A DNA stretch of 64,000 nt. It comes from Dysgonomonas sp. UBA7710 (GTDB lineage Bacteria; Bacteroidota; Bacteroidia; Bacteroidales; Dysgonomonadaceae). Location of the stretch: NCBI RefSeq assembly GCF_002482385.1, contig NZ_DLFW01000002.1, forward strand, positions 425,238-489,237, written 5' to 3'. The position numbers were made by a program, and so were the translations under genes. The notes beneath the pieces were generated by a model. That model was not told the DNA's origin and searched no databases. It saw only the letters and a list, made by a program, of their open reading frames with translations. Positions within the stretch are counted from its first letter, which is position 1. Every line of letters starts with the position of its first letter. Positions 34,117 to 43,730 of the stretch are shown here, piece by piece.

Positions 34117-35001
34117 CTATTAAATTATAAGACAACGAAATTAAAATTGTAAAAAAACTTTGTTTTTGCACAAAATGTCAAAAAGTGTGCAATGTGCGTT
34201 TTTCGTTTTCTAAATGTTTGTTTTTTAACATTAAAATATCACTTTTTTTGGGGGAAGTTTATAGTTATCAGTTAATAATAGTCGAGCTTTTACAACTATA
34301 TTTATTTTATTAAATCTGGTACCTTTTCTTAAAAAGTAACAAAGGTAACACTATTTACAGTAAACAGTAAACAGTTAGCAGTCAACAGAAATGCAGTTCT
34401 TCAACTTATTACTTATTATTTAAAACTCATTACTTGTTAAAAGGTAACAAAAGTAACAGATATATCAGTTAACAGTCAACAGTTAGCAGTTAACAACTTG
34501 TATCTTGTATCTCGTACCTTGTCTACTTGTAACTATTCCCAAAAAGGTAACAAAGGTAACACTCTTTACAGTCAACAGTTATCAGTCAGTAACTGGTAAG
34601 ATGTAAAACCTTTGCGCCTTAGCGTCTTTGCGAGAAATAAAACAGGGCGCCAGCTAACTCGTAACCTGTAACTGCCCAAAGGGCGAAGTAACTTGCAACT
34701 GTTAAAAGGTAACAAAGGTTACAACTTTTCATTCATTTGCTAATTTACAAATCTACTAATCAGTCTTTCAAAGAACTTATAATTTTTAACTATGTACATA
34801 GATAAAATTCTTTTAAGAATATCCGGTAATGTTCACTACATTTTATTCTAAATAAATACTTAAAATATGAAAATGTATTTAAATAAATACGTTTGCATAG
34901 AAATATAGTGTTAAATGAATGGTTTTCATGAACAATTTATATCCTTTCTTCCTTATACTTAATACACTACTTATGTTTCATCTTTTAAAGTGAGGGCTGC
35001 T
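34117..35001. repeat. long intergenic region with composite repeat copy 3
   Basis: About 885 bases without a supported gene. It holds GTAACAAAGGTAACA and TTTACAGTAAACAGTAAACA at 34330-34390, ACTTATTACTTATTA words (34403-34420), the main inverted composite repeat (34437-34724), a TTTGCTAAT-type string (34734-34761), and then plain A/T-rich sequence from 34765 with no visible element. Confidence 0.8.
34437..34724 (-). repeat. composite intergenic repeat, copy 3 (inverted)
   Basis: Read on the minus strand, the block order is the same as at 23355-23638. Its core 34437-34561 is the reverse complement of 85-202: every base agrees except for one additional seven-base GATACAA unit (125 against 118 bases). 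The flanking part 34562-34724 (TTTTACATCTTACCAG, GCAAAGACGCTAAGGCGCAA, GCCCTTTGGGC, GTAACCTTTGTTAC) is shared with copy 2 but absent from copy 1. Confidence 0.9.
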
Positions 35002-35265
35002 ATGAGATTTAATGGAACTTTAAATGTCGGGGATATTTTATACAGGGTAGACCCGAAAATATTGTCTGTCAACGTGTTTCGGATAAATAATGTTGATGAG
35101 AAGCAACAGGAACCGACCACTCATGAAAACTTCGTGATGGAGAAGAAAGAGTCAAGGTTAATTCCGATGTTGATAGAGAAGTTCCCGTTTGAGTTTAAAG
35201 GTTTATTGTATTTTTTGACAGAAGATGATGCGAATCATTACATCAAGACTCAGATAGGAATGTGA
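35002..35265 (+). CDS. hypothetical small protein (87 aa)
   Basis: The ATG at 35002 is preferred to a GTG four codons upstream. The protein is soluble, without a signal peptide or membrane helix; it starts MRFNGTLNVGDILYRVDPK and has an amphipathic second half (LIEKFPFEFKGLLYFLTEDD). It is followed by a strong intrinsic terminator, which supports a real transcription unit. I do not recognise the family. It stands alone after the long repeat region. Confidence 0.55.
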   Translation: MRFNGTLNVGDILYRVDPKILSVNVFRINNVDEKQQEPTTHENFVMEKKESRLIPMLIEKFPFEFKGLLYFLTEDDANHYIKTQIGM

Positions 35266-35284
35266 AGCCTCCTATATAAAAGCT

Positions 35285-35320
35285 AAAGGCCGTGAAATCG
35301 TTTGTTTTCGCGGCCTTTTT
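35285..35320 (+). terminator. intrinsic terminator after the 87-residue gene
   Basis: A 13-base stem with one G-T pair, AAAGGCCGTGAAA (35285-35297) / TTTCGCGGCCTTT (35306-35318), and an eight-base loop, ending in TTTTT. The A run on the left means it may also serve the convergent DUF2807 gene. Confidence 0.85.
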
Positions 35321-35336
35321 ATTTGGGCAGTTATTA

Positions 35337-36053
35337 TTACTGTACTTTAACAACCTTTCCTGAGCCTGATATGGCCTGGTCTACCTGCGCATTCCCTTTA
35401 TACTGTACATTACCGCTACCCGATACTCTTACGGTCAGCAACTTTTCGGCATATACAGAGAAATTACCGCTGCCTGATACGGAACATGTTACCGTGTCGG
35501 CTTGCATATCCATCGTATTTGTTTTTCCACTACCCGATATACTGCTTTCTATCCGGTTTGCTTTACCGGTCATTGTAATATCGCCTGAGCCGGAAACTTT
35601 TGTAGTCACGCTTTGCGCTACAATGCTGTCACCAAGGATGTTTGCACTGCCCGAAACCGATAAAACCAAGTCGGTAGTTTCCAGTTTTCCTTTGATGTGG
35701 AGCTTGATAGAGCCGCTCGCGCTTACACGGGCCAAGGCTGTCGAATTGGTATAGATATTATATTTAGTAGGGCTCACATTTTCTTTATTTCTGATAGAGA
35801 GGATGCCATCATTGGATTCCACAATTAGCAGAGGAAAAATATTTTCGTCTGTTTCTATCCTTAGATACGGTGCGGCATCTGGTTTTTGTTCATAGACAAT
35901 GCTTGATCCTCCACTAAATTCGATCTCTTTGTAATCCGAGATATTGACTTCATTTTCTGTTATATTTCCATTTCCTCTCACTGAATTGAATGAACAGGAT
36001 TGGGCGCTTAGAACTAATAACGTAATACTGATTGTGTACAAAAGTGTTTTCAT
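35337..36053 (-). CDS. DUF2807 (head GIN domain) envelope protein
   Basis: The 238-residue protein has a signal peptide ending near VLSAQSCSFNS; the Cys at residue 20 could make it a lipoprotein. The rest is a right-handed beta-helix-like array with repeated V-S-G-S-G-xI turns (SGSGDITMTGKANRIESSI, SGSGNFSVYAEKLLTVRVSG), the DUF2807 pattern common in Bacteroidetes. The function of these proteins is not established; adhesive or envelope-structural roles have been proposed. It is a single gene convergent with the small protein at 35002. Confidence 0.85.
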   Translation of the reverse strand: MKTLLYTISITLLVLSAQSCSFNSVRGNGNITENEVNISDYKEIEFSGGSSIVYEQKPDAAPYLRIETDENIFPLLIVESNDGILSIRNKENVSPTKYNIYTNSTALARVSASGSIKLHIKGKLETTDLVLSVSGSANILGDSIVAQSVTTKVSGSGDITMTGKANRIESSISGSGKTNTMDMQADTVTCSVSGSGNFSVYAEKLLTVRVSGSGNVQYKGNAQVDQAISGSGKVVKVQ

Positions 36054-36134
36054 ATTAATATTCTTTTTGAAATGATTATTTATAGGTATGACGCATTCCT
36101 TTCTAATTTGGTTACATCAAAATCGAAAAAAATA

Positions 36135-36524
36135 TCATAGAATCTTATTTTTAATAAAAAATACGATCAACAACAGCCATCCTGCAATCAGGAATAATCC
36201 CCCTATAGGCGTTACCGGGCCTAAGAAACGCAGATTTATACCCCAATGTCCGGAAAAGGATAAAAAATAAATGCTGAAAGAAAAAAGCAGGACTCCTGTA
36301 ATAATACAGATAGCAGCCCATTTTTCTAACGGCGATGTAAATGACAGGGCCAGGCCTATAACCAGTAATACGATGGCATGGTACATCTGATAACGCACTC
36401 CGGTTTCGAAACTGATAAGTTTTTCCGGTGTGAGTATGTCTTTAAATGCATGTGCTCCGAATGCTCCCAGTATTACTGAGAGCATTCCGTATATAGCAGC
36501 AATAATTAATACTGTTTGTTTCAT
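36135..36524 (-). CDS. DUF423 small membrane protein
   Basis: The 129-residue protein has four hydrophobic helices and the DUF423 signature ILGAFGAHAFKDILTPEKL (about residues 18-36), followed by YQMYHAIVLLVIGL. Function unknown; the family (YwdK/YgdD-like) is widespread. Its ATG overlaps the citrate synthase stop by four bases, so it is translated in the same operon. No specific link to the TCA genes is known. Confidence 0.85.
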   Translation of the reverse strand: MKQTVLIIAAIYGMLSVILGAFGAHAFKDILTPEKLISFETGVRYQMYHAIVLLVIGLALSFTSPLEKWAAICIITGVLLFSFSIYFLSFSGHWGINLRFLGPVTPIGGLFLIAGWLLLIVFFIKNKIL

Positions 36525-37882
36525 TTTCTATCGGCAATAGGTATATATTCTTTTATGTCGGCGGCATTCTTGTATGCTGGGCGGATGATCCGCTTTTGCT
36601 TGAAGTTGAGCTCTTCGATTCGGTGCGCGCACCAGCCCACGATACGAGCCATCGCGAACAATGGGGTGTATATTTCCTGGGGCAGGCCTATCATATCGTA
36701 GACAAAGCCCGAATAGAAGTCTACATTGGCACAGACCTGCTTGTTGACATTCTTTCCTTTCTTCTCCATAAAGTTGAGGATAGCTCTTTCTTCCAGCAGC
36801 TTATAGAAGTTATATTCTTCTTCCCGTCCTTTTTCTATGGCAAGCTCGCGGGCCATTTCCTTGAGTAGCATGGTGCGGGGGTCGGATATTGTATATATGG
36901 CATGTCCTATACCATATATAAGACCTGTTTTATCATAAGCTTCTTTATTCAATATCTTCAGCAGATAGGAGTCTACTTCTTCAACGCTTGTCCAGTCTTT
37001 CACATTGGTTTTAATGTTCTTCATCATGTCGATGACTTTCAGGTTTGCTCCTCCATGCAGAGGCCCTTTCAGTGAACCTATGCCCGCGGCGATGGCCGAA
37101 TAGGTATCCGTACCTGTCGAACTGGTGACACGTACCGTAAAGGTGGAATTATTACCTCCCCCGTGATCGGCATGTACCATAAGCGCCAGGTCGAGAATTT
37201 TTACATCCAACTGTGTATAGTGGTGCCCTTTCATCATATACAGGAAGTTTTCGGCAAGCGACAGGTTCGATTGCGGATGTCTGATGTGGAGAGACTTACC
37301 GTTGCTGTGTCTTAATGCATTGTGTGCATAGGCGATAATGGTAGGGAAAGTGGCAACGAGGTTCAGCGATTGGCGTATCAGGTTCTCGGGGGTGGTTTCA
37401 TCCGGCTTGTCGTCGAATGTATATAATTCGAGTACACAACGGGAAAGATAATTCATAATGTCATTTCCTACGAGATCGAGTATATGCATTACAATCTTTG
37501 GTTTCAGATCCATAATACAACTCATCAGTTCCGAAAATTCTTTCAATTCCTCCTTGTTTGGCATATTACCCGAAAGGATAAGATAGACTACCTCTTCAAA
37601 TCCCAGCCTGTTTTCTTTCTGGGCACCCCGGACTATGTCCTCGAGACTGATTCCCCTGTATATAAGTTTGCCGGGGATAGGTGTCAGCTTGCCATCTTCG
37701 CTGCGTTCATATCCCACAACGTCGCCCACTTTGGTGAGGCCTACAACTACGCCCGTATGGTCTTCGTTGCGAAGTCCGCGTTTTACATTCATTTTCTGGA
37801 ACAGCTCGGGGTCGAAATTACTCGTTACGCCCACTGTTGCCGATATTTTATCCACTATTTCCTTATCCAGTAATCTCTCCAT
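36521..37882 (-). CDS. gltA: citrate synthase
   Basis: The 453-residue enzyme condenses acetyl-CoA and oxaloacetate. Active-site His residues lie in AHNALRHSNGKS, MVHADHGGGNNSTF and YGIGHAIYTISDPR, and the conserved GPLHGGAN is near residue 275. It belongs to the longer Bacteroidetes-type form and begins with its own helical N-terminus. It is in one minus-strand run with aconitase, a DJ-1 protein and a GNAT upstream, and DUF423 overlapping downstream. Isocitrate dehydrogenase, which often completes this set, is not here. Confidence 0.95.
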   Translation of the reverse strand: MERLLDKEIVDKISATVGVTSNFDPELFQKMNVKRGLRNEDHTGVVVGLTKVGDVVGYERSEDGKLTPIPGKLIYRGISLEDIVRGAQKENRLGFEEVVYLILSGNMPNKEELKEFSELMSCIMDLKPKIVMHILDLVGNDIMNYLSRCVLELYTFDDKPDETTPENLIRQSLNLVATFPTIIAYAHNALRHSNGKSLHIRHPQSNLSLAENFLYMMKGHHYTQLDVKILDLALMVHADHGGGNNSTFTVRVTSSTGTDTYSAIAAGIGSLKGPLHGGANLKVIDMMKNIKTNVKDWTSVEEVDSYLLKILNKEAYDKTGLIYGIGHAIYTISDPRTMLLKEMARELAIEKGREEEYNFYKLLEERAILNFMEKKGKNVNKQVCANVDFYSGFVYDMIGLPQEIYTPLFAMARIVGWCAHRIEELNFKQKRIIRPAYKNAADIKEYIPIADRK

Positions 37883-37926
37883 AGTATATTTTTTATATGG
37901 TTTATATTTTGAGTTTGAATTATGAC

Positions 37927-38367
37927 CTAAAATAGTAAGTCACAATTTCTTTCCACTTCATTAATTGTCGCACCCAGACTCTTATAAAACGTTATCGCCG
38001 GATGGTTCCATTCCGAAACCTGCCAGCGCAGGCCATTACAGCATTCTTCTTTAGCATAAGCGATCACTGCATTGATAAGGCGTGTGCCTATGCCCTTTCC
38101 CCTGTATGTTTGCCTGACATATAAGTCATCCATGTACAGGGATTTGCCTGTCCATGTATAATAAGCGAAGAAGTAAGTCGCATACCCGATAATGGAGCCA
38201 TCCCCATCCCTCGCTACAAAGCCGTGAAAATAATCCTTTTCTTTTAGCATCTGCCCGGCCGAATTAGTCATCTTTTCAGGTAATTTTTCAAAGGTGGCAA
38301 ATTCCAGAAAAAGGGAGACCAGCTCTTCAAAATCGGATTCCTTTATGGGTTGTATATCTATATTCAT
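37927..38367 (-). CDS. GNAT N-acetyltransferase
   Basis: The 146-residue GCN5-related acetyltransferase has the acetyl-CoA motif A as RQTYRGKGIGTRLINAVIAY (about residues 90-109) and the C-terminal ITFYKSLGATINEVERNCDL segment. It resembles the diamine/amino-acid acetyltransferase subgroup, but the substrate is unknown. It lies five bases after the DJ-1 gene and 44 bases before gltA, within the aconitase-citrate synthase run. Confidence 0.85.
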   Translation of the reverse strand: MNIDIQPIKESDFEELVSLFLEFATFEKLPEKMTNSAGQMLKEKDYFHGFVARDGDGSIIGYATYFFAYYTWTGKSLYMDDLYVRQTYRGKGIGTRLINAVIAYAKEECCNGLRWQVSEWNHPAITFYKSLGATINEVERNCDLLF

Positions 38368-38372
38368 TTAAT

Positions 38373-38966
38373 CTACTGATTGCAAAAGTTGTCGGCACTT
38401 TCATCTTCCTGCCAATTATATTCTATTCTGAAAGCTATCTTCCGGGCTTCTTCTGTCCCCAGCATATCACGAATAAATCCTAAAGCCATATCCATTCCGG
38501 CGCTGACACCCGATGAGGTATAATACTTGCCGTCTTTTATCCAGCGTGCCTGTTTTATCCAGTTTACTTTGGCAGAGGAACTTTCCACCCAGCCGAAAGC
38601 ACGTTTATTTGATGTCGCGCTTCTGCCATCCAGTAAACCGGTTTTAGCTAATAATGCACTACCCGTGCAAACAGTAAGAGTATATTGACTGCCGCTGGCT
38701 AATGTTCTTATCTTCTCTATAAAGACCGGATTGTCTATTTCCTTTCGTGTGCCCGTTCCTCCGGGTATAAGCAGTATATATGGTCCCTCCGGCATTAATA
38801 ATTCTACCGGATCGGTTTTTATTTCAATATTGTCCGTATTGCGGATAAGGTTTCCGGTTTCAGAATAATATCTGATTGTACTACCTTCAACCTTACCGAA
38901 TATTTCCACAGGCCCGAATACATCGAGTGTTTCAAAACCGGGAAAAAGAAGTATATTGAAAACCAT
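38373..38966 (-). CDS. DJ-1/PfpI family protein
   Basis: The 197-residue class I glutamine-amidotransferase-like protein has the start FNILLFPGFETLDVFGPVEI (Glu of the active site region) and the nucleophile elbow LTVCTGSALLAKTGLLDGR with Cys near residue 99, then SNKRAFGWVE. This subgroup includes isonitrile hydratase-like and ThiJ-like proteins. The substrate cannot be told. It starts 14 bases after aconitase and is followed five bases later by the GNAT. Its role in a TCA operon is unexplained; a protective or repair function is possible. Confidence 0.82.
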   Translation of the reverse strand: MVFNILLFPGFETLDVFGPVEIFGKVEGSTIRYYSETGNLIRNTDNIEIKTDPVELLMPEGPYILLIPGGTGTRKEIDNPVFIEKIRTLASGSQYTLTVCTGSALLAKTGLLDGRSATSNKRAFGWVESSSAKVNWIKQARWIKDGKYYTSSGVSAGMDMALGFIRDMLGTEEARKIAFRIEYNWQEDESADNFCNQ

Positions 38967-38980
38967 GCAGACTCCGGTTA

Positions 38981-41245
38981 TTATTGTTTCATATAATTTA
39001 GGGCACTGCCTGCCTTAAACCATTCTATCTGCGTATCGTTATAGGTATGGGCTACCCCGAACGATTCTTTTTCACCGTTTTTATGGGTGAGTTCGATGAT
39101 AAGGTTCTTTCCCGGCCTGAAATCGGTTAGTCCCAGTATGCTTATTTTATCATCTTCGCGTACCTTATCATAATCATTCTTATCGATAAAGGTAAGGGCG
39201 AGCATACCTTGTTTTTTGAGATTGGTTTCATGTATGCGGGCAAAAGACTTTACAAGTATGGCCTTCACATTCAGGAACCGGGGTTCCATTGCTGCATGTT
39301 CACGTGATGAGCCTTCCCCGTAGTTTTCTTCAGCCACTACGACAGATCCCAACCCTTCCGCTTTGAATTTCCGGGCAAGTTTAGGAACAGCGATATATTC
39401 ACCGGTTTCCACGTCCAGAACGGCATTTGTCTTGTCATTGAATGCATTGACTGCTCCTATCAGCATATTGTCGGATATATTATCCAGATGTCCGCGGAAA
39501 CGGAGCCATGGGCCAGCCATTGATATATGGTCGGTAGTGCATTTGCCTTTTGCCTTTATTAATAGAGGCTGGGCGGTAATATCTTTTCCGTTCCATGCAG
39601 GGAACGGTTTCAGCTCTTGTAAACGTTGTGAATCGGGGGCTATTTTTACCTCAATATTTGAACCGTCAGCTGCCGGAGCGATAAATCCGTCATCATCTTT
39701 TTTGTATCCGTTTGGCGGTAGTTCATATCCCTGAGGTTCTTGTAGTTTTACATGTTCCCCGTTTTCATTTACCAGTGTGTCCGTCATCGGATTGAAACAT
39801 AGATCTCCGGCAATACTCAGCGCCGCAACAATTTCCGGTGATGTAACGAAAGCGTGGGTGTTCGGATTGCCGTCGTTCCGTTTGGCAAAGTTACGGTTAA
39901 ACGATGTTACGATTGAATTGGGACGCTCCGGGTTGTCCGAATCCCTTTTCCATTGTCCGATACAAGGCCCGCAGGCATTTGCCATGATGGTTGCTCCCGC
40001 TTCTTCAAAGACCGGTAATATACCATCTCTTTCGGCGGTATAGCGTACCTGTTCCGAACCGGGGTTGATTATAAATTGAGCTTTTACTTTTATATTTTTC
40101 TTTTTGGCATCAGCGACGATTGATGCCGCACGCGACATGTCTTCGTATGAAGAGTTTGTACATGATCCGATTAGTCCCACTTCCATCTTTTGCGGATAAC
40201 CGTTTTCTTTTACAGCTTTGGCAAATTGAGAAATAGGATGCGCCGCATCGGGTGTAAAAGGCCCGTTTACATACGGTTCGAGAGTCGATAAATCTATTTC
40301 AATTATCTGGTCAAAATACTTTTGAGGATTATTTGCTATCTCCGCATCAGGTTGCAGATGCTCCATTATTCTATCGGCCAGTTCTGCTACATCGCTTCGG
40401 AAAGTGGCTTTCAGATATTCAGACGATTTTTCGTCATATGGGAAAATGGATGTGGTTGCACCTACTTCCGCACCCATATTGCAAATGGTACCTTTTCCCG
40501 TGGCTGACAATGAAGCTGTACCTTCGCCGAAATACTCGATGATGGCATTTGTACCTCCTTTTACAGTCAATATACCGGCCAGTTTCAGTATAACGTCTTT
40601 AGGTGAAGCCCAACCTGACAATTTTCCGGTCAGTTTTACCCCGATGATCTTCGGCATTTTCAGTTCCCAGGGCATTCCCGCCATTACATCTACCGCATCG
40701 GCGCCACCGACGCCTATGGCTACCATGCCCAGACCTCCGGCATTTGGTGTGTGGGAGTCTGTCCCGATCATCATCCCGCCGGGGAAAGCATAGTTTTCGA
40801 GTACTACCTGATGGATGATACCTGCACCGGGTTTCCAGAAACCGATTCCGAATTTATTGGATACGTTGCTCAGAAAGTCGAAGACTTCTTTGTTTGTTAC
40901 TTCGGCGGTGTTCAGGTCTTCCTTAGCCGATTTGTATGCTTGTATGAGGTGATCGCAGTGTACAGTCGATGGAACAGCTACTTTGGTGCGTCCCGAATTC
41001 ATCAATTGCAACAAGGCCATTTGCGCAGTAGCGTCCTGCATAGCAACCCTGTCGGGTGAAAAGTTCACATAATCTGTTGCGCGTACAAAATCTTTAATGG
41101 CTTCATCTTCCGACAGATGCGCGTATAGGATTTTTTCGGACAGAGTTAAAGGGCGCTTTAGTTTGCTTTTGGCCTCTTCAACCTTTGATGGGTAGGATTC
41201 GTAGAATTTGCGAATCATATCTATATCAAAAGTGGTACTTTTCAT
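38981..41245 (-). CDS. acnA: aconitate hydratase
   Basis: The 754-residue enzyme isomerises citrate to isocitrate. The [4Fe-4S] ligands are the Cys in GSCTNSSYED (near residue 358) and the Cys pair in ACGPCIGQW (near 424-427). The swivel domain follows with NYGEGSSREHAAMEPR near residue 645. It is of the mitochondrial type in length (compare about 780 residues). It heads the operon of DJ-1, GNAT, gltA and DUF423; a TATTTTTG promoter element lies 44 bases upstream of the ATG. The symbol covers the aconitase family; Bacteroidetes annotations vary. Confidence 0.94.
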   Translation of the reverse strand: MKSTTFDIDMIRKFYESYPSKVEEAKSKLKRPLTLSEKILYAHLSEDEAIKDFVRATDYVNFSPDRVAMQDATAQMALLQLMNSGRTKVAVPSTVHCDHLIQAYKSAKEDLNTAEVTNKEVFDFLSNVSNKFGIGFWKPGAGIIHQVVLENYAFPGGMMIGTDSHTPNAGGLGMVAIGVGGADAVDVMAGMPWELKMPKIIGVKLTGKLSGWASPKDVILKLAGILTVKGGTNAIIEYFGEGTASLSATGKGTICNMGAEVGATTSIFPYDEKSSEYLKATFRSDVAELADRIMEHLQPDAEIANNPQKYFDQIIEIDLSTLEPYVNGPFTPDAAHPISQFAKAVKENGYPQKMEVGLIGSCTNSSYEDMSRAASIVADAKKKNIKVKAQFIINPGSEQVRYTAERDGILPVFEEAGATIMANACGPCIGQWKRDSDNPERPNSIVTSFNRNFAKRNDGNPNTHAFVTSPEIVAALSIAGDLCFNPMTDTLVNENGEHVKLQEPQGYELPPNGYKKDDDGFIAPAADGSNIEVKIAPDSQRLQELKPFPAWNGKDITAQPLLIKAKGKCTTDHISMAGPWLRFRGHLDNISDNMLIGAVNAFNDKTNAVLDVETGEYIAVPKLARKFKAEGLGSVVVAEENYGEGSSREHAAMEPRFLNVKAILVKSFARIHETNLKKQGMLALTFIDKNDYDKVREDDKISILGLTDFRPGKNLIIELTHKNGEKESFGVAHTYNDTQIEWFKAGSALNYMKQ

Positions 41246-41698
41246 TATAATTGAAGTTTTTAGTTAATTTTTTATTTCCCTGAACTAACAAAAATAATAA
41301 AAAAATTCTATGATATGGCGTCTTTTATATTACATTCCTATTTAAGCTTATTCTAAAATCCGGCATATCTGATGTTTGTCTTTCTGTTTATGGTCGGGTG
41401 TTGTTTGGTGATAATTTTGTGTTTTAAGGTTTTATGTATGGAAATTTGTAACTATTTGTTTCGGAAAATGAGACATATTGAAATTGGATATACGGCTGTT
41501 ATGAGAGATTCTATTTATCATTGATAGAAAAATAAGATAGGAATTTCACTTATTGTATAAATAAACAATAGATTTTATAAGATTCATTTTATTATTCCGG
41601 TTTAAACCATTTTCTTTTTAAATTGTCAAAGAATCTGAACAGAGAATACATTTAAAGAGTATTTTCTTACTTTTGTATTTTTAAAAAGTAAATATTGC
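41246..41698. promoter_or_regulatory. divergent intergenic region between aconitase and the TPR gene
   Basis: The 453 bases are A/T-rich with no gene. On the minus strand TATTTTTG (41289-41296) serves aconitase. On the plus strand TACTTTTG (41668-41675) lies 24 bases before the TPR gene. A small inverted repeat, TATTGT/ACAATA, is near 41557-41572. I see nothing else in it. Confidence 0.55.
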
Positions 41699-42745
41699 AT
41701 GAGAAACGGCTTAATTATATTATTCTTATTATTCACAACTTTAACAATATATGCACAACCATCTTCCGAAAAATTGATAAGGCAGGGTGTGGCATTGCAT
41801 GATAAAGGACGTTATAAAGAGGCAATCGCCTGTTATGAAGAAGCACTGAAGGTAAACCCGACATCAATGTCCGCTGTTTATGAGATGTCTTTATCATACT
41901 TGCAGCTCAAAGATTATGATAAAGCCATTCGTAACAGTACAAAAGTGATTACAGCTAATTTTCAGCCTTTATTGATGGATGCATATATTGTAAAAGGTAC
42001 GGCGCTGGCTAATCAGGATAAAATGGGAGATGCCCTTAAAATCCTTAATGAGGCATTAGAGAAATGTGGTGATGAATATTTACTGCATTTTAATCTGGGA
42101 CTATGCTACTTTAACAATAAGGATAATCGTATGGCTGTTCAGCATCTGCGAAAAGCAATTGAGATAGACGCCACCCACTCCAGTGCATTTTTGCTTTATG
42201 CCTATGCATTGAATGATTTGGGGCGCTGGGTGCAAAGTTTTTATGCATTCCATTTTTTCTTGTTGCTGGAGCCTAATACAGAACGCTCGAAAGATGCATT
42301 CGGGGAGATGTTTGATATAGTCTCAGCAAAAATAGATTCCGGTTCGGAGAAATTATCGCCCGAAGACGGAGTGGACAGACGCTATCTTTATGATGCTATA
42401 CAAAAGCATAAAACAGGGGCGACAGACGATATTTCCCAATATACGTTTTTTGTAGAATCATCTAAATTGATCTTTTTTACATTGGCTCAGATGCAAAACG
42501 ATTCTCTGAATGGTCTGTTGTGGTATTTTTTTGTACCTACCTATGAAGAGATTCTGGGTTCGGGACATTTCGATACCTATTGCCGCTACGTGAGTGTCGC
42601 TTATTTCCCCGAATCGCTTAAATGGTGGGAAAATAATAAGACACATGTTGATAATTTTATCGAATGGTTCGAAAACGGGCAGAGCGGAATTGATGAAGAA
42701 GCCGATTTTGGAGATGATTCCGATCTGGAAGATAGCGGGCAATAA
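41699..42745 (+). CDS. secreted TPR-repeat protein
   Basis: The 348-residue protein has a signal peptide (cleavage near IYA-QP), then at least four tetratricopeptide repeats between residues about 20 and 180 (HDKGRYKEAIACYEEALKVN; LQLKDYDKAIRNSTKVI; FNNKDNRMAVQHLRKAIEID; LNDLGRWVQSFYAF). The second half has no repeat that I recognise, and the C-terminus is acidic (EEADFGDDSDLEDSG). TPR proteins mediate protein contacts, here in the periplasm. It starts 18 bases before, and is probably co-transcribed with, the ECF sigma factor gene. Confidence 0.82.
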   Translation: MRNGLIILFLLFTTLTIYAQPSSEKLIRQGVALHDKGRYKEAIACYEEALKVNPTSMSAVYEMSLSYLQLKDYDKAIRNSTKVITANFQPLLMDAYIVKGTALANQDKMGDALKILNEALEKCGDEYLLHFNLGLCYFNNKDNRMAVQHLRKAIEIDATHSSAFLLYAYALNDLGRWVQSFYAFHFFLLLEPNTERSKDAFGEMFDIVSAKIDSGSEKLSPEDGVDRRYLYDAIQKHKTGATDDISQYTFFVESSKLIFFTLAQMQNDSLNGLLWYFFVPTYEEILGSGHFDTYCRYVSVAYFPESLKWWENNKTHVDNFIEWFENGQSGIDEEADFGDDSDLEDSGQ

Positions 42746-42763
42746 AAAAGGATTTTGGAATAA

Positions 42764-43315
42764 ATGTTACAGGATACAGAGAATAACTTGCTAGAAAGGC
42801 TGCATGACCCGAAAACCCAACAGGTTGCCTTTTCTGAACTTGTGAAAGAGTTTAGTGAGGTGCTTTATTGGCAGATCCGTAAAATAGTACTTAGTCATGA
42901 CGATGCTAATGATGTCCTTCAAAATACCTTTATTAAGGTCTGGACCAGCATCGAGAATTTCAGGGGGGATTCCAAACTCTCGACCTGGCTCTATCGTATA
43001 GCGATTAACGAAGCTATTACATTTTTGAATAAACAACGAGCGCAAAATAATATATCGATGGACGATGCAGATATATTTCTTATCTCACGCCTCGAAGGTG
43101 ATGAATATTTTGATGGAGACGAAGCGCAGCTTAAATTGCAAAAAGCGATACTGACACTTCCTGAAAAACAACGTATCGTTTTTAATATGAAGTACTTCGA
43201 TGAAATGAAGTATGAAGATATGTCGGATATACTGGAAACCTCGGTTGGTGCTCTGAAAGCATCATATCACCATGCAGTGAAAAAAATCGAAGAATTTTTA
43301 TCTGCTGACAATTAA
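42764..43315 (+). CDS. ECF RNA polymerase sigma factor
   Basis: The 183-residue sigma-70 family protein has region 2 (HDDANDVLQNTFIKVWTSI, about residues 46-64, and STWLYRIAINEAITFLNK) and region 4 (LPEKQRIVFNMKYFDEMKYE with DILETSVGALKASYHHAVKK). It probably directs RNA polymerase to envelope-stress or related promoters. It is followed 57 bases later by a one-helix membrane protein likely to be its anti-sigma factor and by a Spy-like protein, a layout seen in other Bacteroidetes. Confidence 0.92.
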   Translation: MLQDTENNLLERLHDPKTQQVAFSELVKEFSEVLYWQIRKIVLSHDDANDVLQNTFIKVWTSIENFRGDSKLSTWLYRIAINEAITFLNKQRAQNNISMDDADIFLISRLEGDEYFDGDEAQLKLQKAILTLPEKQRIVFNMKYFDEMKYEDMSDILETSVGALKASYHHAVKKIEEFLSADN

Positions 43316-43372
43316 ACCTTTTTATCTAATTATAGTCTATAGTATAGATGGAGTTATTAAAGAATAGTAGTT

Positions 43373-43711
43373 ATGTTGGATAATTTTGACAAAAAGAAGA
43401 GTCCGTTTAAGGTTCCCGAAAACTATTTCGAGAATTTTAATGCTGAAATAATGGGTAAACTTCCAGAAAAAGAAACAGGAAAAGGGAAGATTATTCCATT
43501 GTGGAGAAAGGTGTTGCCTTGGACAGCAGCGGCCGCCGTATTTTGTGGAGTCATATTTTCAACGGGAATACTGAACCAAAAAACGACAGCCGAACCTGAG
43601 CCTGTAGTAGCTTCTGCTATGGCTTCCTCCTCAGATGAAGAAGATTATTATTTGTTTCTTGAGGACGAAGTGGCAAGAGCTAAATATAGGGATGTGATGT
43701 ATAGTAATTAA
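43373..43711 (+). CDS. probable anti-sigma factor, single-pass membrane protein
   Basis: The 112-residue protein has a cytoplasmic N-terminus (DNFDKKKSPFKVPENYFENF), one transmembrane helix at about residues 45-65 (VLPWTAAAAVFCGVIFSTGI) and an acidic periplasmic tail. The KxPFKVPENYF start is common in small proteins encoded after ECF sigma genes in this phylum. It lacks the zinc-binding HxxxCxxC motif of ZAS anti-sigma factors. The anti-sigma role is inferred from position and topology. Confidence 0.6.
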   Translation: MLDNFDKKKSPFKVPENYFENFNAEIMGKLPEKETGKGKIIPLWRKVLPWTAAAAVFCGVIFSTGILNQKTTAEPEPVVASAMASSSDEEDYYLFLEDEVARAKYRDVMYSN

Positions 43712-43730
43712 ACCAAAAAAACATTGTTAT

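Noticed and set aside
34117..34989. CRISPR array
   Set aside because: Repeats here are adjacent short units without unique spacers of constant length, and no cas genes are in the window.
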